Assembly (NCBI GenBank): GCA_914767715.1
Contig: OU612066.1
Location: 36,430,283-36,494,282 of the forward strand
Direction of reading: 5' to 3'
Length of the DNA stretch: 64,000 nt
Source: Membranipora membranacea
Lineage: Eukaryota; Bryozoa; Gymnolaemata; Cheilostomatida; Membraniporidae
A model generated the notes under the pieces. It saw only the letters and a list, made by a program, of their open reading frames with translations. It had not been told where the DNA came from and did not search any database. Within the stretch, counting starts at the first letter, position 1; each line of letters begins with the position of its first letter. The translations under genes and the position numbers were made by a program. Positions 33,481-46,400 of the stretch are shown here, in pieces.

Positions 33481-34199
33481 GGCATCAGAAAACATTTTGA
33501 TACACTGTAAAATTTTCTCTTCTCCATCAAAATGCAACAGAACAGCAAAAACCTTAAGTTTCTCAAAGTTACTCGAAGACAGTCGCAGTAAAACTCACAA
33601 ATTTCAAACACAATCTGACTTATGCAACCCATCCGTAATCATGCACATGTTAAAAATGCATGAATATGAGTTTGAATTGACAAGTCCACCAATGAGCAAC
33701 AAATTATGCCAAAACCGAATGGAACTAATGCATTACTTATGATATGCGGGCAGTATATACTAAACACTGGGGGAGCAGGTCCGGTTTATGGCGGGTAATG
33801 TCAAAGATTTGACTAAACTTGACCATGCGACTTGCACATGTTGACCACCACCAGTATTGAAAATAGCCAGTACATTGCAGTCAACTGCATTGAGAATAGC
33901 ATTTACCCGGCTGAAAAGAGGCGCACTGTCAAACCATGGAACACACTGGAACAATCACTCCCCACCCTTTCTCTTCGCTGAATAAATCCTTTCATTCTCA
34001 TGAGCCATCAACTTAAGTGGTACCCTGTCTATAGAGTAAGTAAGCAATCTAGGAAGTTAATAGTATAGCGATAAGTGCTGGTGTCTTTCATACAATATCA
34101 TCATTCTTTTGCTTGTAACAATCATCAATTCATAGATGATGATAGTCAACAGATCAAGGATAATGTTCTTCACATGTATTTCATTTCATTGGACTTGTT

Positions 34200-34497
34200 A
34201 AGAAGAAGAAGAAAAAGGTCAAGAAAAGCTTGCTAGTAGGCCTCGGGAACTGTCTACTAGTTTTTCTTCTTTGGTTGGACCAACCCTGGGATTGGACTAC
34301 CCTATAGGAGCTTAATTTAGCTAGAGTTTAATTTCGCTATCTGGACCTGGTACTAAATTTCACTAGTACTAAATTTCGCTAGTAGGCTTACTAGTAAAAT
34401 CTAAAAAGAAATGTCCTAGCTGGGATGCGAACCCAGGGCATAAATCTCCATCTGATTGCAAGGCAGACACTTAGACCACTACACCACACTAGATTGC
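34200..34497 (-). mobile_element. tRNA-derived SINE candidate (Ala-like head)
   Basis: On the minus strand 34497-34410 resembles a tRNA: an A-box-like TGGTGTAGTGG, an anticodon loop CTTGCAA (TGC) and a perfect T arm CTGGG-TTCGCAT-CCCAG. The acceptor ends do not pair, so it is not a functional tRNA gene. A roughly 200-bp body follows and ends in a TTCTTCTTCTTCT tail near 34200, as expected of a SINE. Confidence 0.5.
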
Positions 34498-34558
34498 ATG
34501 CTAGCTTGCATGCTACTTTGCATGCTACCTTGCATGCTAGCTTGCATGCTAGCTTGCA
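34493..34558. repeat. 12-bp tandem repeat with GCATGC core, about 5-6 copies
   Basis: Repeats of TTGCATGCTAGC with small variants. Each unit contains the self-complementary words GCATGC and GCTAGC, so the array is also quasi-palindromic. It borders the SINE candidate. Confidence 0.85.
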
Positions 34559-35731
34559 TAAAATAAAATTAATTTGTTTAGCATAAGATTATTTATTTAA
34601 TTACCCCGACCATTTAATTCAATGGAGACAAAATACATGTATAAAATATTTATATAAGGTTATAAATATTAAAAGGTGTTCTAGATAATCTGACCTGACC
34701 GTCTCTGCACTCGTATCCTTATTTTTTTGTATCCTTTGTTATATAGAATGTCAGATGAGTGCTGATATAAGCACTGATAGCACAGATAAAGCTGATATTA
34801 CTCAGAATTACACAACAATACCAGTTATATTATATTATACAATCAATGATTTCACTTGACAATCTAAAACACTGCTGAATAGGACAACGGTCCTGATGCT
34901 CTCCTGTCTTAATGCTAACTGCTATCTATACGTATTGTTGTGCCACTGATGTACATGTGACACAGTCTTTTGGTAGGCGGTTTCACTTTGATGATATAGT
35001 GTTGTACACTCAGGTGCAGCTGGTGCAAGTATTACTGAGGTTGATGGTAACTTTTAGTTGTATTCTCTTTCTTCTTTTACTAGGAGTGATGGTGGAAGTC
35101 TTGTGCTGTACTGGATTCGATATTATTTCAATTCTTGTTCATCGCTCTGGCATTCAGGTCATCATATTCATATATATAGCAGAAGGTAGGGATGTAATAC
35201 TAAGCTGATGCTAAAATATAAATCTCCGCAAACCAGGGTTAATTTACAATTGTAATAAAACACCATTAAGTGTTGTTTTTATCTAAATAAAATCCTATCT
35301 ACCGATAGGCTGTTAATAATTCTGTGTACTTTTAAACTCAACGTTAGTTTCACAATAAAATCCCAACACCTTAAAATTTAACTATAATGTAAAATCATTA
35401 ATATTTATAAGATTATGGATTTATGGATTTAGATATGGATATGGACTTATGGATTATAAATTGTACCATCACCTCGTGTTCAAAATGAGGTTTGAAGGAA
35501 GATGATGTTGTGTGTCAAATTAATGATCCAAGGCTTAAAGAATACTGACTCTGTCATCTCATTTTTGCCACGTTCAAACACCTCAGCAACTTTCACCACC
35601 CTAGCTTCTTTTCCATGGATCAAGCATAGTTATTTGTATGTAGTTGGAAGCGTTGGTTTAGATCTCTCGGAAAATTCTAGTAATACTAAGATCCCTGTAT
35701 ATGATTTTATCATGGTAGCGATTACCCTATA

Positions 35732-36101
35732 GACAGTTTTCTGAGCTCTTATTTATGCCTCAATTCGGAGTTGTCATCTCTCTAGTTTGGTACTTTTAAC
35801 CCACACCGCATAGGAAAAACCTGCTGAAAGAGGGGTATCTTGTAAACTGCTTATGATAGGATCAAAATGATTTTTGATTCAGAGTCTGCACCATTGAAAA
35901 CCCTTTCCAAATCATTGGAGGCTTGAATGTTGATAAATCTTAACTTTAGTGACGAAAAACATGAAAATTTCTGCCAAATTGTCCGCAAAACAGGCAGAAA
36001 ATGTTATAATTGACTATCCAATTACTAAAACTATTTCCCAAACTATGTCCATAGGAGTTTTCAATGTTGCAGATACTGAATCAAAAATAATTTTTAATGT
36101 C
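35732..36101. mobile_element. TA-flanked MITE, family T, copy 1 (right arm deleted)
   Basis: Left end GACAGTTTTCTGAGCTC preceded by TA, internal sequence shared with the copies at 50247-50754 and 55429-55764 (CAAATTGTCCGCAAAACAGG). The right arm has been lost down to the terminal GTC, which is again followed by TA (36102-36103). Confidence 0.75.
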
Positions 36102-36349
36102 TATAGTACTGGTGTATGCTTTAAAAATTGTCACCCTGACATTTATTATGAAATGTGATTTCTTAACTAACTGGGCCCGACTTGCTGACAATAGATGAAA
36201 TGACTTATTATTTGTATCACTCAAGGAGCATTTAGCGTTATCATGTCCCACTGTTTTACACTGGCCATTTTCTGTACTGGCTATTGTTTTTAGGGTTATG
36301 CCATCTTGCCATTTATCTCTCAATAATTTTTTTTTTATAGGATAGATAC

Positions 36350-36490
36350 ATATACATATTCAATTTAGCGCACTCCTGTACAAGGTAGGAGTGGACAAGC
36401 TAGGCTATTGTCCAGAGAGCTCACCTCCTTTAGCAGCATGGGTATGAGATGCTCGAATCCTAACCACTACGCCATCCTGCCAGCCGATAA
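36350..36490 (-). mobile_element. tRNA-derived SINE candidate (Glu-like head)
   Basis: On the minus strand the segment near 36480-36440 reads GTAGTGGTTAGGATTCGAGC and then an ATCTCAT loop, closely resembling the D arm and anticodon (CTC) arm of eukaryotic tRNA-Glu. The T arm is not recognisable, so it is a tRNA-derived fragment rather than a gene. Confidence 0.45.
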
Positions 36491-37208
36491 CCAAAGAGTA
36501 ACAGTTACTCCTTGCATAACCAAGGAGTTAGAGACAACTCCTTGCTATAATTAGGTTTGAATCAATTGCAGCCATCGTCCCCACTGATCGACGTAATGCA
36601 GTAAAGCTTTCCATTAGATACACATACACGGTGATTGAGGCTTACAGCGGCATACATGATTGTGAAAAATATTTTCCTCAAATTGGAGCTGAATTTTGGA
36701 GTCCAACAATAATGCTGCGAGACCATTTTAACTATAGTGTTGTTATAGGTGTCACTCCTAAAACTGACTGTCATAGTCCTAAAGTTCGCCTATGAGATGT
36801 TGGTCACAACTTGATTATCCTGATCCTTGTGATGGATATTTACTCTATGTGACAGCCGACAGCAAATGTTAAAAGGAGCGATACGCTGACCACAAAATCT
36901 TGTGCAACATTGCTTTCTGATATTGCTAGTTGATTTCTAAAGCTTTTATGCTGAGATGGTATGTGTACAATTTTTTCCTTTATTATGACACAAACTAATA
37001 ACAAACTTTGATGGCAATATTTTAAATTAATCACGATGAACTGACATAACGTAAAACAAAAAGGGAATATTTTTAAAAATGTTTTCCCATCATTTCAATA
37101 AAACACGACAACAATAGTAAATATTCATTACATTAAAATTGTACAACAAAATATGATGATAAAGAAATAAACAATAGTGACATTTTCCCCTCTGGTTTCA
37201 AATGTTTT

Positions 37209-37214
37209 TTTATT
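37209..37214 (-). terminator. Polyadenylation signal of the RNF213-like gene
   Basis: AATAAA on the minus strand (TTTATT on plus), about 270 nt past the stop codon. No nearer AATAAA was seen on that strand, so a 3' UTR of roughly 290 nt is inferred. Confidence 0.45.
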
Positions 37215-37261
37215 CCAACATTAAAATAGACTGATTATCTCACATCAATTGATATTAAGAT

Positions 37262-37358
37262 GAGGAGGTACTGAGAGGGAGTTTTAGGGGAGGAGGGGTA
37301 GGGGAAGAGGGGGAGAGGGGAACGGGTAGAGGGGGTAAATGGGGAGAATGGGCATTGG
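37262..37358. repeat. G-rich polypurine tract in the 3' UTR region of the RNF213-like gene
   Basis: About 95 bp are almost pure A/G on the plus strand, with many G runs (AGGGGAGGAGGGG, AGAGGGGGAGAGGGG). The sense transcript of the minus-strand gene would carry a C/U-rich tract 125-220 nt after its stop codon. Confidence 0.75.
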
Positions 37359-37482
37359 GTAAGTTCATCCTTATCTCGAAGGTTCACATCACAAAAAAAA
37401 AGATAAAACAAAAGTTTGTAAGGATAAAAATGACATCTTTATAAGATAATTTTAGCAGTATAGCTCCGTTGTACACATTCTC

Positions 37483-40400
37483 TCATAGTACAGGTGTTGT
37501 CAGGCGTGTCCAGATGTAACACCAGGCCTTGTAAGCGTGACTAACTAGTAATGTATCCGGCAGATTAGGAAGCTGATTGGTGATTTCTATCCCTTCTTCT
37601 CCGTACATCAGATATACATGCTCAGCTAAGGCTTTCATCAATCTGTAACAGGGTGGTTGGTTAAAAAATTGCCAAGTCAGCTTATTTTGCGCTATATTTA
37701 CTCTCAGTTTGCAGGCAGATCTGAGCACACCAGGTCAGGTTAGGGGCCAGGTGAGAGGCCAGGTGAGAGGCCAGGTGCCCTAACCAACTTAACTACCAAC
37801 AGCCTGTAGAACCGGTTATATAACTACCTATCAGGTCATATTTATTCTTTATTCTTTATTCTTTGATTTGTTTAGTACACCCGGTTGCAGGTTTCTCTAT
37901 TGCAGTTATTGCGAAACATGAAATGAAGTTCTGCTCATCAACCATCAAAAGCTAATTGTAGCCAATGACTTCATATCATAAATTCAAATTTTTATTGAAA
38001 GTCTCATGAGAAACAAGTCCGAAGTCTTTTGTAGAAGTTTCGATCTTATTCAAACCACACATTAAACACAACCGATCTGAACCCACTGGTTAATCAGTGA
38101 TGTCACATATTGACTTACGGTATCTCGGCGTTTGATGGAGTTTGTGATGTGGCAGCACGGTTAAGTTTTAGTAAGACAAACTCAAACAGAACTCTGCTGA
38201 GAAGTTGGGTTTTAGCGCTACCGTATCGACAGAGATCATTCACTTCAGCACGTAGATCTGGGTATAAGTCTGCTCTGTACTCGCCAGATGTGTCATCATA
38301 GGGAGCCTGTGAGCACATGAAGAAATGTGAGGTGTAAAGATGAACAGGCATTAGTTATAAATTTATTATCCCAAAACATCCGCTTAATCGCCTACTTTTG
38401 GTGTTCAGCTTCATATTTCAGGCAACAGGGTATGTGTTAGTTTGTGGGAGGGATAGTCCACTCATGAATTCATTCTCGGCCATATCTGAATCATGCTAAG
38501 GGTTGTGATACAAAAACGACCTGTTGGTAGACTATGAAACATTTTGTTACCAGCTTATTTGGACAGGGTCAATGCTTCCCTAGAATCACTAAACAATCTA
38601 TATCTCACCTGTTTATGTCTCATGAGCAGATCAGCCTGTGTATATTTGATAAGTAACCAAACGTCTCTGACATGTTTGAGCATTATCCCCTCCGTCAAAT
38701 AACTTATATCTCTACCAAACGTAGCCTTCATATAATCAGCTAACGAGTTGTCTCCCTCGACTCGAGGTAAGACTGAGAGGAAGTTGATAACTATTTGTAA
38801 ACATTTGAGGTGCTGAGTGAGAATTGGTATTCTCATAACAAGAGCTGAAGTGATAGAGTTCTGCTGCTCTGTAGTCAGTGGTATCTGAAATAAAGCAGAA
38901 GGTAAGGTAACTCTAATGTGAGATTTATTGAGGCCAGTACTCCATGTCCTGCTGAATAAACGCAATCACTAGAAAAAGAGAATAAGTAATTTGAGAAGTT
39001 TGAGCAGAGAGTCAACAATGGCTGGAGACATGATGTCATATCTATGTAAACAATTAACAGCTCATTGTGATCATAAGGTTAATGTACTCTTCCTTTCAAG
39101 ATGAATAATCATTAATGTGAATGTGATCTGAGTTCTGACTATTAAAAGTAACTCAGGAGTTGTCCCCCAAATCGGGCTCGAAACAAAACTACCAGGGATT
39201 CTTACACTTTTTGTTGTGAACCAAATTTACAAGTAACTCAGCTCAATAATGATATATTAGAATAAAAATAACATTTCATTAAAGAGAGATAATAATAAGT
39301 GTCAAACTTTGGAAATTTAATAAGTGTCACTTTTTACGAATAACATTAAACATTTATTTTCATTGATCTATAAAATTCTACTATATTTCTTTCAATAACA
39401 ATGCAATTGATCAGTTTTTATATTTCAATACCATGTTATTTTAATAGTAACTGAAAAAATTGAAGATAGTTTTTTCTTTCAGAAAACATAGGTCAAATTT
39501 TTGGTTTACCCAATACGAGGATTACTTCTGTGCCTAACCTAACCCCTAAGCGATGAAGAGATTAAAAAAAAAATTGATTATTCCATACCTGTGATTCCTC
39601 AATAGTCTGAAGCTGATTATGCAGGTTGAAGTCTTCTTGGTAAACATAGACCGGCATATATTGCCTGCTGTATAAAATTCTGGGCTTGTTGCTGATATAC
39701 TTGTGTATAACCTCATTCTCCACGGCAGGCCAGTTGTAAGATGGGACGGAGGACGACCCCCGCACTTCATACTCACTATGAGACTGAATCAGCTCAATGA
39801 TAGACTGATTGTCTCTTAGATAGATCAGGTTTGTAGAGGAGACTTCTGTGAGTGGGGCTGTTGAACTGAAGGATAAGAATGGAAGATGTATGATACTAGT
39901 TAGATAAATCAGGTTATCACAGGCTCCTGTGGCTCATGCAAACAGCTTTTATAGAGTTGTTTACTGATCTGATTTGGTTGTACTACCAAGCTTCATCCAT
40001 GACATGGTATGGCACGGCATGAATTGGAATGACAAGGATGGTGCGCCATTATTAAGCCTATCTGGAAAATTCTGATAGTAATGCTATTATAGAAGAAACT
40101 CATTATTTATGTTAAGGATCTCTAGTTCTAGCACTGGCTGTTCTCAAGATTCCGGTCAGAAACAAGCACTGATATCATGCTTAAAGTTGACCCACATGCT
40201 CTCAGACAATAGGAAGTAAAAATACTCCATAAGTAATAGGTAATGATACTCTACATACATTTGATCTTCCCCAATCTCAGAGAGCATCGCGTTATGTGTC
40301 TCCACAAGGAAACTGATCAGTTTATGGGCTCCGTGAGATATTCCTGTGGATAGCCTGTGTTTATCCAGTAAGAACTCAGAGAGTCGGGACTCTATCGTCA

Positions 40401-43400
40401 CACCTCCTCCAAGGTCAGCTGAAACTCCCTCTGTGTCAATAAAACATCAATATCAATGAAAGAAATGTGTGAAAGGTATTGCAACATGAAGAAATACTTA
40501 TTTCTTTACTGTGTTGTCTGATCAGGAAAAATACTATGAACAGGCAGGAAAATCTACATACATATTGTAAAACTTGAAATTGGAGAGCATACAAACCTAA
40601 GTTTTAAAAAATGCCGCTTCACCAGTTTTTTCAAACGACATTCACATGGTGAGAGGAAAAAAAATCAAATTCCTTATACCAATTTAAAAATCGTCCCAAA
40701 CTTTCAGCAATCACTGACTCAACATCAAATACTCGAGTTTTGAACTGTAAAAATGATTGTTAGATATGCTGGCCAATACAATATTAAACCACTGCTGCCA
40801 CAGCTGGGCTTTGCCCAGCAGAGCCACCAGTCAAACATTTAAATAGAGAGTTGTGGCATCAAAACATCTACCCAGTAACACTGATAAAAGTGTTAGATCT
40901 CAGCTAGATTTTAAAGGCACCTGATTGGTCAGTGTCAACTTTTGTCATCACTAATGGCGGATGGCTGGGAAGAAGATACTCCCTACTATTTGAGAGCTCA
41001 TATAACTCCATGCAAAGCTACCAGCTAGATGTGTCGATTTTTGACTGATGGCTCTGCTGGCAAAGCCCAGCTATGCCAGCAGTGGTTTAAACAACTCTGA
41101 AAAGCTATGTATCAACTTTCATACCAAATTTTGAATTCAGTTTTAGCGAAAATAAATGGACTCACTAATCAGCGAGATGTTAAATATTTACTAGGGTAGA
41201 CATGTTGTGGTATATGTGAGCCAATGCGTTGGCTTAGTTGGCTTTCACAATATTCTGTCAATCAGAGCCAACACATTAGCTAGGTATATAATATGTATAC
41301 CATAAACTTAATATGCAATATACAATATATACAATATATACAATATCAGTATATGGTGTATACAAGAGAATGGAGAAAATATGCAATCCTAATGATATCA
41401 TCAGCATTAGAAACACTGATTACAATGAGTAATGACTCACTATTAGTTGAAGAGACCATAATATTCCAGGCTTGTATAAAGCTATCAACTAGAGATCTTA
41501 TATTAGGGATCTCCTGTATGGCCGTATCACAGAATCTCTGCATACTTAGCCTGTGTACCTCCAGTCTACTGTAGTGACTGTGGTATTTATTATTGATACT
41601 CTGTAGCAGTGTGAGGATGTCGGGTAGATACTGCAGGGCTCTCAGTCTATCTCTGTTCTCTACTAATAACTTCAGGTGAGGACAACCCTACATGTACAGA
41701 TATAATAAAAAGTGACAATAGTATTTATGGACCACTATGGACCATTATCTATAAATATAAAATGAAGCTTTGAAACAAACAAAGGAAAATATCTAGTAGT
41801 GTTGAACTAGCTGACACTACCACGAATTTGCCATCTTATGGAGTTATAAACTGTTGTAATAATGGAGCTAAAGGAAGCACCAACACTTTGCATCTTATCA
41901 TACCTTAATAGAAGAGTGTAACAGATTCTGTACTGCTGGTAGGGTCAAAGGTCGTCGGTATTCCCATAGACCAGGAGACGACAATGTGTTCTCATTATCT
42001 AGTGGTTTGTTTTCTGTTGAGAGAATCTGATTCAAATCTACAGCTTCTGATGTCTTCAGCTGAGAATTGATGGCCTTGAAACAATCCTCCTGGAAACAGC
42101 ATGTACAAAAATAAACACAACATAAGATACCTTCTACCTGTTCCAGATTTTCAATCACTTACTACATACTAACACATTCAACTCCCAACCTCACTACCCA
42201 AATAGAAGGTCCAATGTAAAAAACCTATAAAAGGCCTTTATGTCCTATGATCGTGCAGGTTTTCTCCGACACATCCACTTTCAAAGTTGTGTTGATACAA
42301 AAAAATTCATATAAGATCATGAATAACATTTTTTTGTCACAACTATTTACGATCATATACAAAACCAGAATATGAGTCATCATGTCTGCAGGTGACTCTG
42401 CACTGTATCTCATTACCAAGCCTTTATTTCGCATTGTGAGGGGGTGGGTGGGTCGGGAGGTTTGCATCATGTTATTTCAACATCTCAATGAATGGTCATT
42501 AGAAGGATGTTATGATGATCATCTATGGTAGATGAACACCATGAAGCCTATTTTTCTATCATCCACCTACCTGATTGTCAAACACCGGTCTGATGAATCG
42601 TTTATCAAATTCTGATTCCCATTGTTGTCTTTTCTTTATATTATCCAGTACAATCTTCTCTTCACCAGGTGTATGATCAGCTGTAACAGTATATAATATA
42701 ACAGGGTATACTAGTGGAGTGATTTCTTGTAGGTAGCAAAGCTGATATCGTCTTTTAGCACTCCTGTGTGCACAGGTTGTCCTAATAGGTCACATAAGAT
42801 ATAGTTTTGGATTCTAATTTTATTCTGATAGGATACAGCATAGTCTGCGTCAATTATAGAGAGTTCAAAAGTGGAGGTTCTAGCTAAATACCATAATCAT
42901 TACACACCTGTGTTAAAGTTATGGATGACATCATGCAGTAAGAGAAGACAATCATCTACACTCTCCCCACAGCATTGCGATATGTGCTGTAGATCTAACT
43001 GTATATGTGCGTCTAAGAATGGTAATACATCATCATCTCTTACTAGAGCTGGTCTTATCACATCAAATACCTGTCAAAGTGTAAAGAGTTTTATATAGAT
43101 CAAGAATGTCCAGTAATTTATGAGGGATACAATGAGACTTGGTTTTGTGGGTATAAGAATTATTAACCTTGTTGTAAGCTTTTATAGATAATTATGTAGT
43201 TAGTAGGGTATTTCTGACAAAGGAAATTTCACAATAGCAGGCGCCTGTATGATTTGGGAAGAAAGGAAATAACTATAATCTCAGATGATTATATATTTTC
43301 GAGAATCTACTTGATATGGAGAGGCAATAGCTTTCACTGCTCTGACACAGAAATGGGTGGGTACTGATTGAGGATATGTGTTGACTGACCTGTCTTTTCT

Positions 43401-46400
43401 CAGACAGAGCAGCAGTGAGCAAACATAGATGAGTTATACATCTGAGTACCGCACAAGATAGCGATGATAGTTCTCTCTCTGGTGCTGCTCCGTGACGGGA
43501 GGTGTGACGTCCCAATATATGTCCCTTCTTACTCCTAGAGAATAACCGCAACATGATAATGAAGAGGGGAGACTGGGTATTTGTAAGCAGTGTTGTGACA
43601 CAAAGATCTTAAAGGACAATGTAATCTCTGTTATGGTGATCAGATGAGTGGGAATGTGAGAAATATATTTAATCAATAATTGATACCGTATAATAAGTGA
43701 TTTGGAGTTATCTTCTGAATGTCAATGATAGGACAACTCCTTCATTAGTGATTATCTCCACATACACACTACAATAACTTACTTATCCTGATCATCGAGG
43801 GGCTGATCGAGTCCCAGAGTTTGATTACCAGCAGCAGCCCTGTGACCTCTACCTCCAATCTGAGCTCCACACTCGTGACAGTGAGCTAAATAATACGGTC
43901 TGCCACACTGATATAAAATAACATTACATGACATTAATCAGGGCGTGATGCTAAGAGTGACGCGTAATGTCATGAATTATAATGTGAAGTTATTTACACA
44001 GAGTTATTGTGAAATGCATGAAGATACTCATGCCAGTGTGTTTGAAGAATTGAAAAGCAAGAGCGTTCGAGGAATGGACAGACATGATGCTCGGAGAATA
44101 GCGTAAGATGGTATGTACTGTTAGACAACTTACATCACCGATGACGTATGGGTGACCATTTGGACATCCTATGTAAGAAAGAAAAATAATTGGTGATAAG
44201 CCTACTTTATGCATACAAGGAAATCAGCTCATTGTGATAGACCTTAGATATAAAATGAATAGAACGAGCATACTATTAAAGAGTGAAACCAGGATTTTGA
44301 TTTAGGTGAAATATTACAGCAAGCACATCTTGTTGCTCGGTTGAAGTTCAGAATTGTAGGTCTACGAGCATAATATAAAAAAAACTTAATATATCAGGTC
44401 TATCTATGTGACTCACTGTATGCTACTGGGTTCTCGTTAGGAGCTTGTAAAGCTTTTCTGATAGCCTCCTGATACACCTCAAACTGATTGTCAGCCATTG
44501 TTGGTAAGAACCGAGCCTATAAAGCGGTAACATAATTCGGTTGGAAGTGACAACATCGCTCGAGATATGACAACGGTACTAAACTAAGAGTGTGAGCTTG
44601 AAACCAAACAGAACCCAAATAACAGGTCTGTCAGCTTTATTGCATAAAATCAAATATGAGTTATCACAATATTGGGTTCGTTGTAGCTATGCGAGTGATC
44701 AGACTAGTAATTCTGTAAAATGTGTAAGTTATGTTGCATTCTTTTCCCTGCACCAAATACATATTATGTACATTACAGCTTATAGATACACACCATAGCT
44801 TTAGATGGAGTCTCTATAAGCTCGTGTAGAGGGTGGATAATTCCAGCAGGATGTTTATTTCTAGTACCACTGAACAAGTGTAATACAAGCATGGTCAGGT
44901 GTATCCCCTTAGACTGATTAATTTCTAACTGTTGAGGAAGCTGTCCCTCGTATACCAGCATTTTCAGGTAACGCTGTAAGTAAAAAAGGTTTTGTCATAT
45001 AAACGTAACGCGAAGCAAAATTACGTTTATCCGAAAATGCTGACACAGAAAATAAAAAGATTCCAACAAATTGGGTGTCATTGTTGTTAAATACTCTTCG
45101 TACGAGTCCTCAGGACTGGGTAAAATTGTTATCAAACATAATAGAGTCCTGTCAACTAGGAATCGTTGAACTTTGTTGAATCGAACACAGTATAAGTATG
45201 ATAATAAGTAAATTAGCCTATTTGATGTAACTTACCTTTTCAGTGAATGTCCATCGTTCAAACCCAGTCCTCACTGCCTGCAGTACTGAGCTAAGTAAGG
45301 GTGTGGCCTGAGTAAAGCTTCTAGTTACTCGGTTAAATAGTACATGTAACATCAGCCCTGGGTCGGGACAGGACTGTAAACAAAGAAACATCAACTGACC
45401 AGCCCTTCAGTTAGAGGCTACAGAGATGTTTTAACAAATCGATAAATACCAGTCAATACATAACAGTAAGTAAATAGCTATATTCTGCGTACCTGCTTGA
45501 AATCATTGAAAGCTTTATCGAAGCTTTCTCCACTTGATGCTGATTCAGTGATGAGCTTATTGAAAGCTTCCTTAGCAGTCAGGTACATGTCTCCTCCATA
45601 TACTGACAGAACATCAGGCACGACAAAGGACTCCAGTGCTTCCTTCACATCCCCGGGCACCAGGTATGTCTGCGGAGTGTTTATCAAATCTTTCACATAG
45701 CTCTCTCCTGATGTGGAAAATAACTGCCTCACCACCATGTATCTGTAACAAGATAACACTGTTGTAAGAATAAACTCATAGACATTTAGCATGTTCTGAG
45801 ATAATCTGCAGCCTCATTATTTGGTATTTCAGTATGTGTCTAATCTAAAACATGATCTGATTTGCCTTAAGCATTGATCGGTTAAGTCTGAAATAAGGTT
45901 TTTATATAAACAAAAATATCTGACAATTGGGAGGATTCATCACTGAAAACTAGAAAGACTCCAGGCTATACAGTGGGAGTCCAGATTTCAAGAAATGAAT
46001 ACAAAGACAATATATGATGTCCATGTTGAGGACTTTAACAGTAGATAGATAGGTACCCTGGCTGAGGGTTGTTGGCCTCGTGAGCTTTCTCCAAAAACAC
46101 CTGCAGCGTCTCTGTCAGCCTAAGATGTGCCTCAGTTCTGTATTCTGATTGGTCGACTAGAAGATCAATAGTATTAGAAAGCACGCTCTGCATGTCAGCG
46201 AGTCTACATAGCAGCTCCACAGAGGGATTTGTGTGCAGCGCACTGATTAATAGTGTGTGTGCAGAGAGTGCTGCTGATAACTCCGATATACCATAAGTCT
46301 TCTCACTCAAATCCTAGATAGAACAGACAGAGAACTTTTAAGTTAGCCAGCCATTTCTCATATTTATGTCACCCATTTAGATTTTCAACGTTTTTGTAAC

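Larger units (their letters stand above)
33481..37200. other. Intergenic region between two convergent genes
   Basis: The transporter (+) and the RNF213-like gene (-) converge on this region. I see no protein gene. It holds two tRNA-derived SINE candidates, a 12-bp tandem repeat and a deleted MITE, listed separately. A hydrophobic ORF at 34912-35208 shows no family resemblance. Confidence 0.5.

Noticed and set aside
33760-33954. Minus-strand ORF with VPWFDSAPLFSRVN
   Set aside because: Too short and without a recognisable family; left unannotated.
34410-34497. Functional tRNA-Ala gene on the minus strand
   Set aside because: The T arm is perfect, but the acceptor stem does not pair and the anticodon stem has a mismatch; a SINE head fits better.
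34912-35208. Hydrophobic 98-codon ORF
   Set aside because: No family resemblance, no splice context or neighbours; it lies in the spacer between two convergent genes.
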